From the NCBI GenBank assembly GCA_963920765.1, contig OY987242.1:24700002-24764001 (forward strand): a DNA stretch of 64,000 nt. The letters are read 5' to 3'. Below the pieces are notes generated by a model. It had not been told where the DNA came from, ran no database searches, and saw only the letters and a program-made list of their open reading frames with translations. The position numbers and the translations under genes are program-made. Position 1 is the stretch's first letter. The number at the start of each line of letters is the position of its first letter. Source of the stretch: Ulota crispa. Its lineage: Eukaryota; Streptophyta; Bryopsida; Orthotrichales; Orthotrichaceae. Shown here one piece after another: positions 31,327 through 43,800 of this stretch.

Positions 31327-34100
31327 TCCAATCCAGGACACGGGGAATTGCGGAGGAGCAATTGCAACTGACTTGGCTGGATAATTGTTGAATACTCTGC
31401 AACAATCAGACCTGCCGGCGAGCTAGAAACCACAGGTGCTAAATAAACTACTCATTGTGACTCCCTCCTGAGCTTGGTTGCACCCACTCCAACAACTGCT
31501 TGCTCCCAATTCCAATACCTGCGACATCAAACAATGTCATGAGTAAAAACTGACGAAGATCAACTTCAACCAGCTCCATGTAAGTTATGAGAAAGTTCGA
31601 GTTGCACACAGAAAATGTACTTTTTGAATATATAGTAAAATCGCCTGCGAGTTCTAACCCTAAACGCTTATGATCATGTCATCAAGTTGCACCATGAGCA
31701 TATGCGAGCTTCGCTAAAGCCACACATCAAACGATGTCATAAGCAAAAACTGACGAAGATTAATTTCGAAATCTCAACTTCAACCAGCTCTATGAATGAG
31801 CAAGTTCGAGTTGCACACAGAAAATGTACTTTTGAATATATAGTAACATCGCCTGCGAGTTCTAACCCTAAAAGCTTATGATCATGTCATCAAGTTGCAC
31901 GATCAGCATATGCAAGCTTCGCTGAAGCCACATATTAAGGTTGAGCACTTCAATTCAGCTCCGTGAGGCTCTCACTGTCCTGTCTACTGTTAGTTCGACT
32001 TGCATACAGTCTTAGGCTGTTTTTGTCTGAACACGAAGGAGCTGGAAAAGCACAAAATTGCAGAACTAAGGGTACGTGAGAATCATGTAGCTGCAGCTCT
32101 AACCCTACACACCAATGTTGATCACTCGTCCATATAATGAAATTAGAAACCCATGGGAAGACCTTCACCTTCTCTGGGAGCTTTGGCGAGTAAACAACGA
32201 AAGGTTTCACATCAATAAGCTTTTGTTTCACCTTGTTAGTCACATTCTCGTCTCTGATATGTAAAGCCGAGAGCTTCGATCTCTAAGCATGGAAGAGGGG
32301 GAGATTGTGCTAGTGATGAGACTAAGCTTATTTGGAGATCCGGATGAGAAACGATGTTAACCTAACATACTAAAGGTCTGATGGTACTGACGTCCACAAG
32401 GGCACGCGAGGTTTGTGAGCGATGATACATCGGTCCTCAATTATCAACTCCTAATGTCGATCAAGGCAGAAAACAGGGTTAAGAAGATCGGAGCAAGCAC
32501 GAAGGTTATAGAAAGCAACAAGAGCTTGCACATGATTCTCTGAAGCAGTAGAACTAGACATCTGCGTCATCAGATATCACGAGACTCGGTCTAATTAGCT
32601 TAAGTAGAAGCTGATCTGGATCAAAACCTAGCTCACATGAACACCCACGAATTGGATCAGCCAATTGAAACTAAAAAGCTTAGGATCAAAGACGAGCTGG
32701 TCTTGGTGTGAGATCGTCCTGCAGATCACGAGCTGGAACAGACTTACGACTTCACTAGTACATCGTAAGGCCAAGAGGTTCCATTAAGAAATAAAGCCAG
32801 TAGATATGAAATTGACACATCAAACCATGGTGCGGATCTCACCACAGATCGGATGGCGCATACACCAACTTGATGAAGCCTGTTCTTACGAACTCTATTT
32901 CACAAAAGTCCTCAGTCTCTTCGTCAAATACTCTCACTAAGACAATTACTTCCACAAAAGAAACACACTAACTACACAGAAAGCTCAGATAAACTCCCTA
33001 AAAGCAACAAACAGAGCTCCAGTAAACCTAGAAAGGCAAATGTACACAACCCACACCCAAATTACGCACACAGGAAACAGAAGTCTCCAAAACCTCGGCA
33101 ACGCAAGCAGACGCCAATCAGCCGCCAAATTTCGAACCTCTCTCTCTCTCTCTCCGATTATCTTAACTTAACCCAACCCAACCCAACGCCCTCACGGCAT
33201 AGACACACATAAAGATACAGATACAGCAACTTTACAAAACAAAACGCTCCCCATCAGTACAACAACAACAACACGAACTCCTCCCCCGAGTCACTCACAC
33301 CAATTCCCGACACGACCTCTCTGATTTGCCACAGGATGGACTATGGAGGGGAGTCAGGCTCCCACGATGGTCAAGACACAGCCCACTTCACACATGCGAA
33401 TGTACACTCGAACGTGCAAATCCAGTCACCCCTCATGTCAAACCCCGACACACCCCTCTCATTCTACCACGTACGACGACAGTCGCTTGATGTTACCAAA
33501 GATCGACTACACACGAAACCTCTTACACACTGCACCCCCTCTCTCTCTCTCACTGTCTCTTTCTCTCTCTCTCGCTGTCTCTCGCTCGCTTGCTCGGAGT
33601 GACGGTGTCTCTTAGTGAGGAAAGTTGAGGAGCTGATTTGAGCAGCGATGGAGGAAGGCTGAGAGTGGGAGTGAGAGTGGGAAGGACGGGATGGCGGCCA
33701 TGTGGGGGTGGGTCCTCAGTCTCCTCCCCCTGCTCCTCCTCCACCACCCCTCCTGCCCAGCCCTGCTAAGCTAAGCTTAGTACTACTGCTGCTACGGACG
33801 TGATGCTTACGAGGAGCGGCAAAGTGCGGGTGGGGCAACAACAACAAGCAGCGAAGCTATGTTAGGTTAGAGGCGGAGGCAAGGGGAAGGGGGAGGGAGG
33901 GGGGGAATGGAGTCCTTGGAGGAGCATGATGCTGTCTGGAGTAGTCTGTCCGTCATCGCCGTCGTCGTCGACCCTGCTTTTGCTGCTGGTGCTGCTGGTG
34001 CAGCTGTGGTGGTGCCAGTGTCTGTCCTTCTCTGCCGCCCCTGCGGCATTTCCTTTACTGTCCCAACATGCCCAGCTGAGATGATAACCGCTCCCACTCT
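31327..34100 (-). promoter_or_regulatory. ARF 5' leader and promoter region
   Basis: On the minus strand a splice acceptor (GATTGTTGCAG, exon from 31396) and an upstream in-frame stop show that the start codon is preceded by a probable spliced 5' UTR. Pyrimidine tracts on the plus strand (CT runs at 33139-33154 and 33539-33598) would read as GA-rich leader sequence, common in plant 5' UTRs. The GC-richer sequence up to ~34.1 kb fits a promoter. The exact start site is not visible. Confidence 0.55.
31525..31930. repeat. ~200-bp tandem duplication in the ARF leader region
   Basis: CATCAAACAATGTCAT at 31525 recurs as CATCAAACGATGTCAT at 31725, spacing 200. The following blocks (AAAAACTGACGAAGAT, AGTTCGAGTTGCACACAGAA, GATCATGTCATCAAGTTGCA) repeat in the same order. 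The copies differ by substitutions and small insertions, so the duplication is not recent. Confidence 0.85.
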
Positions 34101-34129
34101 AAAGTGAAAGCACTCATAGCTGATAATGT

Positions 34130-34395
34130 TCCATTCTCAACTAAAGTAGGAATGTTCATTCCCAATTCAGGTAGGGATGCCCATTTCCAACTGAGGTAGA
34201 GAAGTCCATTCCCAACTGAGGTAGAGACGTCCATTCCCAATTGAGGTAGAGACATCCATTCCCAATTGAAGTAGAGACGTCCATTCCCAATTGAGGTAGA
34301 GACGTCCATTCCCAACTAAGGTAAAGACGTCCATTCCCAACTAAGGAAGAGACGCCTATTCCCAACTAAGGAAGAGACGCCCATTCCCAACAAAT
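34130..34395. repeat. 25-bp minisatellite upstream of the ARF gene
   Basis: About ten tandem copies of CATTCCCAACTGAGGTAGAG plus ACGTC, period 25 bp (e.g. 34207 and 34232). Two further copies lie at 34625-34665, separated by ~230 bp of unrelated sequence. Because 25 is not a multiple of three, the open frames across it are not proteins. Confidence 0.92.
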
Positions 34396-34669
34396 GTGCG
34401 GGAAAAATTGGCTCCTAGTTCATAGTTAGCCAATGGAATTGGGAAAACAACGGGTTGCATTTTGAAATTGTCAGCAAAAAAAACCAATTAGATTTTACCA
34501 ATGAATCTAAATATAGTGTTTTACTGTGTAAATTTGGAAAATATCCGGCAAGGTGTGGCAGAAAATCGGTTGAGCACAGAAAATACTGGTTTTTAGCTGG
34601 TGAAGTTCAAAAAATTCCTAAACATTGTTCCCAACTAAGGTAGAGACACCCATTTCCAACTAGGGTTCT

Positions 34670-35648
34670 ATTCCCAGCCATTAGGGTGTTTTGGGTCCAA
34701 CCAGCCTATTTCTAAGCCCTGGAATGTGAATTTTCCCTTTTTTAAGGTTAAGACAAATGAAGTCACAACATGTATCTCAAAAGAAGGTAGGCAGTAGTGA
34801 GCAAGAAGTGTTTTGGCTATGATTGGGATCAAGAGAGTCTAATGATTGGGCATGGATTTCAGACACTTTATGCACTTCAAAATTTGTATAAAATTTCACT
34901 TTTGCATGAAAAATTTTGAAAAAACTTGTGTAGCAATATTTTGTATGAAGCCACCACATAAAAATTTGTGCCGCATTGTTGCTCTAATGTGTTGTTGTGC
35001 AGGAGCTTAAGTGATCTACGAATCCCACATCAACATTGATAGGTACAAGACACCCCCCCACCCGCCCTGTTGCGCAAGACGGCCGCCTACGACGTGGTGG
35101 CGATCCTGTAACCGCTCCGGTTCTATAGGGCGCTTGTCGCTACTAGGTGTGACTGGGATGCTGGGTCACCGGTCGGTCCCACCCCCTTTAACTTCCTTCC
35201 CTCGGAATTCAAGTTCCCCATTTGCAACTAGCGTCCTTGTCATAGTCACCGGTCCTCTTTACAAGTGATAAGTTCAGTTCAGTAGCTTAAGTTTACTCCC
35301 CTTCCCTTCCCTTTTCCTCTTTGAACTTTAGTTTTGGTGGAGGGTTCAAATCCCCATGCATTGATGGGATTTTCTTTCCTTTTGTTTATGTTTTTTTTGT
35401 TTTTTTGTTGTTTAGGGGATGATTATGTTAAGCTTAGCTATCGTATCATTATTCAATTTTTTGACACTAAAGTCCAAGAGGTAAGTCAGTAGAATATTCT
35501 AAGGTGCCACCATTAGTTGGCATGTGCTAAAACCCGAACATGCTTTTGCAAGTGCAATCAAGCAAAAAATCAATCAATCAAACAAACAAAAAAATTGCAA
35601 AAAACGTGTTGGAAATCAAATGTTTGGAGCTGGAAAATGTTTATGATA
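34670..35648. other. Intergenic, nothing firmly recognised
   Basis: Contains a locally GC-rich patch (35050-35260) next to AATCCCACATC text that faintly recalls an LTR start, but no matching second copy, primer-binding site or retroelement protein is present. Confidence 0.4.
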
Positions 35649-35950
35649 CACTGAATATTGCATTTAGGCTGCCCCATACTAAAAAATTATGTTCTACATT
35701 ATGCAAATACATAATGGTGCTACAATAATTTTCATCTATGATTTTTGCAATGAAACAAAATCAAAGGGCTTGGGAACTACTAAAAAGTTGCAAAATAACA
35801 AACTAGCAATGTCTAGCTTGTAAACTGTGTGAAAAATCTTGATATCTAAAGAGTTGCATGCACTTCTATGTGGGCAAAGGGTGAATCATGATGTAGTTTT
35901 GTAGGTAAGGCTACCTAATTGTTAAGGCAACCTAAATGCACTATTTAGTG
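35649..35950. mobile_element. TA-flanked MITE, CACTGAATATTGCATTTAGG family
   Basis: TA|CACTGAATATTGCATTTAGG at the left; CCTAAATGCACTATTTAGTG|TA at the right. The inverted ends are ~25 bp. Other copies: 38069-38352, 40289-40592, 61864-62358. The TA on both sides suggests a mariner-like insertion. Confidence 0.8.
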
Positions 35951-35959
35951 TAGTTGAAA

Positions 35960-38060
35960 CAATGCTTTAGGGTATCAAGCTACATTGTCAAAACGTAATG
36001 CCCCAAGTTCATTTGGATACCAACTCTAGTGCCCAAATGGGCTTGGAGCATCAAGTTTTGGCACTTAGTGTAACTAGGTGCCTCAAGATCATAGTTGTAT
36101 TTGTGTTTGAAATGGACCTTCTTTTAATGCTTAAAAAAATAAAATCTTTGCTTGCCTTAAGATTAATCTTTGATTACATTGCTTAATAATTTTAGGGAGT
36201 CCCTAATGCAACTTATAAAATGCTAGAGCAAATAATGGAATGGATGAAAAGCAACCCCCAGGAGTTGCTCAAGTCAAGCCTTCATATTTTGTGAATATAC
36301 AGTAATCAACCCTTTAGATCACCCTCAAAGACTAAGTTTACATTACTTTTGTATATAATTACACGTCTTGATGGAATCTCTTTTGACATTCAAAATTGGA
36401 TGAGTCTTGATTGGTCAAGTGCATGTTTGTTGGGTAGATGTATTGAGGGTGACTTGGTCAATTGGATGTGAAAGTGGGATGGATTTGTACTTTGATAGGA
36501 GGGGCCTATAAAAAAAATCATATTGAAGATGATCTTAGGGCATTTTCCATACACATCAACAAACCATTTAATACCATCTAAAAAATATTTAAAAATGAAG
36601 ATAGCATCTTTTTTAATGGAGCTCAAATCCATATTTCACAATTTTTTATTATGTCAGGTTACTTAAAACCCCCCTTGCAAGGAATAAATTTGACACAAAT
36701 CTCAATGACACTTTAGTTCTTTTGTGTCTTGTGACACTTTTATTTAAGTGTATCTTATGACACTCAAAGTTTCATAGAAAGTATTGTTTTGGCACATTCA
36801 AGAATAACAAAAAGTCCCTCAACTACGCAATTTGCATAATTACTGTTGCTACAAAAGAAATCTAATGAAATTAATCATGACAAAGGAATTTTAGAGTGGT
36901 TGCATTTTCTACACAACATTTTCACAATATACCATTTTGATACCCAAATTTTAACTGACTGCATATATGATGGAATCATGTCCTTTATTTGAAATGAGGT
37001 AGATTCTAATTGATTTATTACTTATTTATTGGAGTATACATGAAGTATGGTTGAGCCATTGAGATTGAAGTACAAATAATATTGTACTTCATAATGCAAA
37101 TGTCCAATAGATGCTTTGAGAAGTGACTCCTATGAGGACCAAAGTATATTGCAATTTTCTTGTACTTTGAAGATGTGCTACAAAGTACAACTAATAAGAA
37201 TAATTGAACAATGCCTTCTAGACAAGAGATTTAGACCATGTTCATAAACCATGACTGTGTAATTGAATTTGTTATTACTTTCACCAAAATTTGTCAATCT
37301 ATTGAAACAAAGTATCAAGTGTCCCTATTAGTATTGAAAAAGGAGAGAAAATTAATTGTTTAGGCAAGGGTCTTTTTCTACATTTTTATTTTGGTGATTT
37401 TTGTAGATGTTTGTTTTTTATCCATTTTTAATGTCATTTTTTAGTTAACATTTATTGAACCAATTAAATTAGGTATAAATTAAAACACAAGCATACTTTT
37501 TGAGCTACAAGTACACTAAAAGAAAATTGGAGGATTTTTGTACAATACTAAGTTAGATTGTTGTTACACAATTTGTTGATTAAACTCACTTTGTTGGCTT
37601 GTGGACTTCCATGTGTGGTCAATTTTGGCATAGTTGAAAAATAAAAACAAGCAACAAACTAAAATCAATATAAAGGCTAGGTGACCGAAATTTGTTTGAC
37701 ATACTTGGTTTGGATGATCCAATAACAAATTTCTTGTTTTGAAGAGTTTATGTTGGTTAAAAACTTGACCACTTCTAGAAATTCATTGTAACTTACATTA
37801 GAAGATCATTATTATTATACTATTAGTTAAGATAGTTCCTAAGTTTGCAGATTGGTTCTAAATGGGAACTATAATAAATTATTGGAAATGAATTATTTAG
37901 AACTTTCCATTGTGTATTAAGCATGTAATGAGATAAAAACTCCACTTGTACAAGCTCAATTAAAATCTCTATGGCAACACATTATAAACATCACCACATG
38001 TGAGATTTTTGGACAACAAGACTATCCTACACTTTCACTTTTTATGAAACTTAGGGCCAC
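35960..38060. other. Intergenic, nothing recognised
   Basis: AT-rich, without coding signal or clear inverted repeats. It includes a GTGACAC/TGTGTC-rich patch near 36705-36765. Confidence 0.45.
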
Positions 38061-38068
38061 TTTACCAT

Positions 38069-38352
38069 CATTAAATATTGTATTTAGGTTGTCTTACCTT
38101 GAAAAATCACCTCATTACTCATTGTTTGGTCACTTGGAAACGCATGCAATTCTCTAAATTTTAAGATTTCACATGGTTTACAATTCACATATGCTAAAAA
38201 AAAATTACAACATCATTGTTGTTACCAAAGGACCTTTAAATTTTTTTTATTACAATAATTACTAATGAAAATTATTGTGACAAGAGTAAATATTTTTAGT
38301 GTAAAATGTAGAGAAATTCATGTGTGGGCCCATCTAAACGCAATACTCAGTG
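38069..38352. mobile_element. TA-flanked MITE, CACTGAATATTGCATTTAGG family (worn)
   Basis: Left CATTAAATATTGTATTTAGG (flank AT), right ATCTAAACGCAATACTCAGTG|TA. The interior shares CACTTGGAAACGCATGCAAT-type and CATCATTGTTGTTACCAA text with 61864-62358. Confidence 0.72.
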
Positions 38353-38965
38353 TAAGTATGAAGGCCATTTGGTGCTCCAAGTCTCAATTTACTCTCCTCA
38401 CTAATTCAATTTCTAAAATCCATCCCACTCCCCTTGCACAAGGAGCCAAAGTCAAAGCTTTGAAAATATATCAATGCACAAAAAAGCACAAGGCTTAATA
38501 TGGCCCTAAGGCTAGGAATCCAATCCACCAAAAATGAACAATCTGTTTTGTAACCTTGGGTTGTTGCCAACTTTCATCAAAGTACAATTGTTTTAACCAA
38601 AAGAACATGTTTTTGGACGCAATCAACATAAACAATGGATTGAAATCTCAACAACTCTATTTGATATCCTTCATTCCTCCTTTTTTGAAAATTTCAAAAC
38701 TTGTAGTAATGGCCTCAAATTATTTGCCTTTCATAGAAAACCCCTCGTCGGACTCTTAATTTAGTGAATGATGAGAACAGTTATGAAGACTACGTACAAA
38801 CCAAAGAACTCTTTTAATGCAAATTTATGCCACAATCTTACCTCATTATATCAGTGGCTACTTCGCCACTACAACAAAATTTAAAAAGGTGAACCTAGGT
38901 ATGAAATTACCAATTCCCTCTCAAAAGAAACACTACGTGTGCCAAAATTTGGATGAAGGTTACTT

Positions 38966-39712
38966 AGGGTGGCTTCACACTATGACCGGCCAAGTCGAGA
39001 GGCAGTGGGATTGAGTGGCCAAACTTTGGTGAGAGGCCAACAAAATGGGTTAAAAACAGGTATTAAATTATTGTTTTTGACACCTTTGGCCGCCCTTAGT
39101 GTGAAGCCTCCAAAGGCCAAACTCTTGGCAATGAGCTTCCACGGACTCTCAACTTGAATGGCCATAGTGTGAAGCCTTCAAAGGCCAAGCCCAAAGTCCA
39201 AAGTCATAAATTTCATGGCCTCTCAACTTGAGTGGCCATAGTGTGAAGCCTCCAAAGGCTAAGCCCAAAGTCCAAAGCCATAGCATTTATTAAACCTTTC
39301 AAATCCAATGGCCAAGATCTTATAAGCTTTTGGTTATTTTATGAAAACAATGTGACGGCCTCTCAACTGTAGTTTGGGTCTCCATTTTTGCTTGACCCAA
39401 ACTATTGCCGAGAGGCCGTCAACCTTGGATGATAAAGTGCTGCCATGTAGACATTTGGAGGATGATGGCCTTTGGAGTTTGGCCCCTAGTGTGAAGGGTT
39501 GAGTAGCCGGACTCTCGATTTCTTGCAATCTGATTGGCGCAAACCAACGACCTCTCAACCTTCAACCATAGTGTGAAGCCGCCTTTACATTAGCTAATTT
39601 TACTAATGGACATATATGTGTGGTTGATTCTATCCACTCTCGATTTCTTGCAATCTGATTGGCGCAAACCAATGACCTCTCGACCTTTGGCCATAGTGTG
39701 AAGCCGCCCTTA
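38966..39712. mobile_element. Element with GGCTTCACACTATG inverted ends and internal repeats
   Basis: The left end GGTGGCTTCACACTATGACC and right end CATAGTGTGAAGCCGCC are inverted. The text CATAGTGTGAAGCC(T/G)CC recurs inside at ~39165, ~39236 and ~39570, and the right end is duplicated (see 39511-39760). The ends resemble those of the 53930-54651 element (TTCACACTATG). No coding sequence; superfamily uncertain. Confidence 0.62.
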
Positions 39713-39760
39713 CATTAGCTAATTTTACTAGTAGACATATATGTGTGGTTGATTCTATCC
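39511..39760. repeat. 125-bp tandem duplication at the right end of an element
   Basis: ACTCTCGATTTCTTGCAATC starts at 39511 and again at 39636. The following text (GATTGGCGCAAACCAA, TAGTGTGAAGCCGCC, TTACATTAGCTAATTTTACT, ATATATGTGTGGTTGATTCT) repeats with few changes. Confidence 0.88.
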
Positions 39761-39788
39761 ATTTTCTCCTTTTATGCGTGCACTTTAA

Positions 39789-39971
39789 CCCTTGAACGCA
39801 TGTTGGGCCTCTGCTATACTAGACTTTATCTTAGCAATATGGTGAGGGTGGAATTTTGCATAGGCAAGGTTGGGTTTCAGTCTAGATTTTCAACCAATCC
39901 AATTGCCTCTACAATGGAGGTTAAATACCAAGATATACACAGCCAAAGAGGGCCTTCCCGATGTTCAAGGA
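39789..39971. mobile_element. TTAA-bounded MITE, short subfamily
   Basis: TTAA (39785-39788)|CCCTTGAACGCATG at the left; GATGTTCAAGGA|TTAA (39972-39975) at the right. 183 bp. The terminal inverted match is only about 9 bp. Confidence 0.55.
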
Positions 39972-40288
39972 TTAAAATGTGTCTAACTATATTAACAAAA
40001 AAAAAACCAAAAAATGTACCTCCCATACAAAGGGACCCAAATTTTGATGACCTTGACTTTTTGTGCAAAAATGCAATCTTTACAAGGGAATGAATGATTG
40101 AAACTTTAATTTGTTAATGCGGAAACAAAATTTCACCAATTTTGGTATGGTAAATGTCTTGAACCTTTCACTAACATGGCCGACACATGGAAGTTTGCCT
40201 TTATTGGTATTTACACCAAAATTTGGAGAGAAGAATTTGCTTCTCCATCTAAAATCAGGCATTTCTTGTTTTTAACTAATTTTCACGA

Positions 40289-40592
40289 CACTAAATAGTG
40301 CATTTAGGTTCCCTTGACAATTAGGTTGCCTTTTCTTGAAAAGTTACCTCATGACTCTCATTGCTTAACCATTTGGAGGCTCATGTTACTTTTTAGATAT
40401 TAGGATTTCATATACTTTACAACCTTGATGTTGTCATTTTGTTTTTTAGCAATTTTGTTGTTGTTGTCAAATCCTTGTTGTTGTTAAAACAATTTATTGC
40501 AATAAATATTAATGAAAAATATTTTAATACATACTTATATATTGTAAAATGTCTAAAATTAGTGTGGTGCAACCTAAATGCACTATTTTGTG
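40289..40592. mobile_element. TA-type MITE, CACTGAATATTGCATTTAGG family
   Basis: Left CACTAAATAGTGCATTTAGG, right CCTAAATGCACTATTTTGTG. The flanks (GA/TT) have drifted from TA. Length and interior resemble 35649-35950. Confidence 0.75.
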
Positions 40593-41034
40593 TTGATTAT
40601 AATAGATATTTTTTGTCTTATATTATATATACTGTAATTTTATTGTAAATTTTGACCAATCTTTTAGCCGATACTTTCAAATTCAACCGACTTTTTTGCA
40701 ATCTCAACTGAACAGAATGAAATCTTTGTTGAATGCAGAAATTAATGATTTTAGGAGGGAGAATCTGGGGATGTCTGCTAACTTAAGTCCAAGGTACTGG
40801 GAAAATATAAGTTACTTCATGTCCTAATCCCATGTACCGGTAACTTATTCACTCTTCTTATTAACTATGTTTTTACAACCACTATGGAGACTAGTAAACA
40901 CGTGTTATAAATTGCCTCAATGCATCATATCAAAGCGTATATCCACATCAGAACGTAAAGGATATATATATTTATAATTAAAAGGCATAACTATAGGGTC
41001 ATATTCTAAGATTTATAGTATTATTTCTTTCTTA

Positions 41035-41493
41035 GAGCATCTCCACCAGTTGGCTCGGGCCTCCGGGGTAGCGTGGCCTCAAGGTCATTTGGTTCATTTG
41101 AATTTCCACCGGTGACTCGCTCAAATGATTTTTCTGCCTGGCTACGCTAGAAAAGCCTCTGGGAATGCTGAGCTCCCAAGGTAGTTTCAGTTTTGAGTGA
41201 GCCTGTTTCACGGATTGGGTTCTGATAGGTGCAATAAAGCTCTAGAGAAAAGGCTAAAATCAGACCATGTCCTTGTCCTCATCAGAATCCCACCACAGCA
41301 AAGCAGCTACGCCTTAACTTACCTCCACCCGGCCCCACACGACTCATATGATTATAGCCCATGTTAATGTTTGAGATCCTATAGCGCCCCATTGCAGAGC
41401 AAACCGGTAGAGATCAGCATGCTTCCCCGGGGGAAAGGGCCCACCCAACAACATTTGACGAGTCTTGCAAAGGTCCAACCGGTGGAGATGCCC
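41035..41493. mobile_element. Tourist/Harbinger-type MITE
   Basis: TTA|GAGCATCTCCACCAGTTGG at 41032 and CCAACCGGTGGAGATGCCC|TTA at 41494, i.e. ~20-bp inverted ends with a TTA duplication as in PIF/Harbinger elements. Similar GAGCATCTCCA ends are widespread in plants. 459 bp; GC-richer than its surroundings. The Harbinger transposase relic at 19.3-20.6 kb shows the superfamily was active here, though not that it moved this copy. Confidence 0.82.
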
Positions 41494-41936
41494 TTACTTT
41501 TCCAAATGCTTGCTTTTATTCTCATGTCATACCACCAAGCTTGGGGCCATGTTTACTGAACATAACCACCAATAGAACCCTTTTGTTTCTCCCATCCCTT
41601 CTTTAATAAAATTTATTCTCTCCAGAAAAGTACAATAAACAAAATTTAAGTAAAAAATACTTCATATCCTAGCAAGCCTAGACATTTTATTTTGCTTTAA
41701 TTGGCTATCGCCATCTGAGAGGATTGCTTACCTAAAAAAATAACACTTTAAACCCTAAAGGACTAAGTACTTGTTGAGTAGACACTTAGAGAACTTGGGT
41801 AGGGTCATATAAAGTTAGTTTTTATTAGATGTTCTCAAAATTGTTACACAAGGTGTAATTATTTATCTCCCAAGTGGAAATGGAGCTTTTTTCTCCAATT
41901 GAATACTTGATTCAAAAATTATGTTGCTAAAAAAAA

Positions 41937-42365
41937 TTGGGTAGCTTGGGCAATTTAGGCATTTTTGGAGAATCTTATGCTATAACTCTTGTCAACTTTT
42001 GAAATTTGGCATGTATGTAACTAATAAAATATGGTATGCAATTGTCAAAAAAATGAGCTCTCAAATTACATTTTATGAGGAGTCAAACTTTGTTAACTAT
42101 GCCCGAGCAATTTCAAAAATTATATATTCTTCTAACTTCATGCCCTATTATCTTGCAATTTACGAATTCAAAGTTTTTGAAACATTTTTCACATATTTCA
42201 AATGTTTGCCTCTAACTTTCTACTATTCATATTTCAAATAAAAAACTTCCTCATTGCACAAGAAATCATGAAAAAATGAATAGTGTATTGCCAATTCACT
42301 TAACCTCCTTGCATTGCAAGGTAATTTAAAATAAGCTAAATTCTATATTTGCTTCTGAAAATTAC
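41937..42365. repeat. Dispersed repeat, second copy at 63562-64000
   Basis: Collinear with the right end of the window: GGAGAATCTTATGCTA, AACTTTTGAAATTTGGCA, ATGAGCTCTCA, TGCCCTATTAT, GCACAAGAAATCATGAAA and CCTCCTTGCA(T/A)TGCAAGGTAA blocks in the same order and orientation. Its right part merges into the 508-bp duplication. Element type unknown. Confidence 0.8.
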
Positions 42366-43281
42366 ACTAGTGAACCTAATATTGTATACTTATGAATGAT
42401 CAAAAACTTCATTTTTGTGTAGTGCAAAAAATTTACTCCATGAGGGCTTGAAATGTGCTGGCCTTGTATTGCAAGAATGAACAAAAGTTGTTTTTCTTAC
42501 TTCAAATGTTATAATCTTGCAATCCACACTGTCAAATGGGCTGAAATGATTTGCGCATATTGATTTATTCTTTTAACGCCCTTTTGTTTGGTTGACATAT
42601 AATCCTTGAGAAAATCTTCAAAAATACAAGAGTTATTTCTCAAGTGGCTCATATTATCTTATGTGTGCCCTCTTTTAAAATTAGCTCTAAAGTTTCAAAG
42701 TTAAAAAAGAAGGTGCTTTGAAAATTCTTCAATCCTAAAATGTTTACAAATTATACTACTAAAATCATAAGAATCATGAAAAAATGAATAGTGTATTGCC
42801 AATTCACTTAACCTCCTTGCATTGCAAGGTAATTTAAAATAAGCTAAATTCTATATTTGCTTCTGAAAATTACACTAGTGAACCTAATATTGTATACTTA
42901 TGAATGATCAAAAACTTCATTTTTGTGTAGTGCAAAAAATTTACTCCATGAGGGCTTGAAATGTGCTGGCCTTGTATTGCAAGAATGAACAAAAGTTGTT
43001 TTTCTTACTTCAAATGTTATAATCTTGCAATCCACACTGTCAAATGGGCTGAAATGATTTGCGCATATTGATTTATTCTTTTAACGCCCTTTTGTTTGGT
43101 TGACATATAATCCTTGAGAAAATCTTCAAAAATACAAGAGTTATTTCTCAAGTGGCTCATATTATCTTATGTGTGCCCTCTTTTAAAATTAGCTCTAAAG
43201 TTTCAAAGTTAAAAAAGAAGGTGCTTTGAAAATTCTTCAATCCTAAAATGTTTACAAATTATACTACTAAAATCATAAGAA
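42266..43281. repeat. 508-bp exact tandem duplication
   Basis: Positions 42266-42773 and 42774-43281 appear identical over 508 bp by eye (junction at TCATAAGAA|TCATGAAAAAATG). Such identity in otherwise diverged repeat DNA means a very recent duplication or an assembly error. Confidence 0.88.
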
Positions 43282-43505
43282 CCTTTGTAATATCACATAT
43301 CGACCTATGTAGTATTGTATATCCACTCTCTATGATATCACACTACTAAAATCACATGGACTTCTATAATATCACAATTACACTTTTATTACATTATATT
43401 TACAGTCTCCGTGAATAGAAACAATTTGAAAGCTTTATTAAATTTGTACTTTGCATTTTACCTAACGTATGAAAATCTCAATTAAACTCTAATGGTGAAT
43501 ACACA

Positions 43506-43800
43506 ATGCCAACTGCTAGTGATGCATTGAAAATCCAACACACGTCCCGGTACTAGAGGATCTTTATAAGGTAGCAGCACCCATAAGTGTTGCGTCTCCA
43601 TGGGCGTCAGTGACAGTGGCAAGATGGTTGTGAGCTATGGAGTGATGGTTATGATGCCAACTGCTAGTGATGCATTGAAAATCCAACACACGTCCCGGTA
43701 CTAGAGGATCTTTATAAGGTAGCAGCACCCATAAGTGTTGCGTCTCCATGGGCGTCAGTGACAGTGCAAGATGGTTGTGAGCTATGGAGTGATGGTTATG
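43506..43800. repeat. 148-bp tandem duplication carrying a transposon end
   Basis: ATGCCAACTGCTAGTGATGC at 43506 recurs at 43654 (spacing 148), with one base missing in the second copy near ACAGTG(G)CAAG. Each unit contains the left end TA|AGGTAGCAGCACCC of the element at 43569-44112. Confidence 0.9.

Noticed and set aside
34055-34365. Minus-strand open frames of repeated GMDVSTS/GNGRLY text
   Set aside because: Translation of the 25-bp minisatellite; the period is not a multiple of three, so the frame shifts each unit.
35000-35280. Possible LTR start (AATCCCACATC) of a retrotransposon
   Set aside because: No second LTR, primer-binding site, or gag/pol coding relics nearby.
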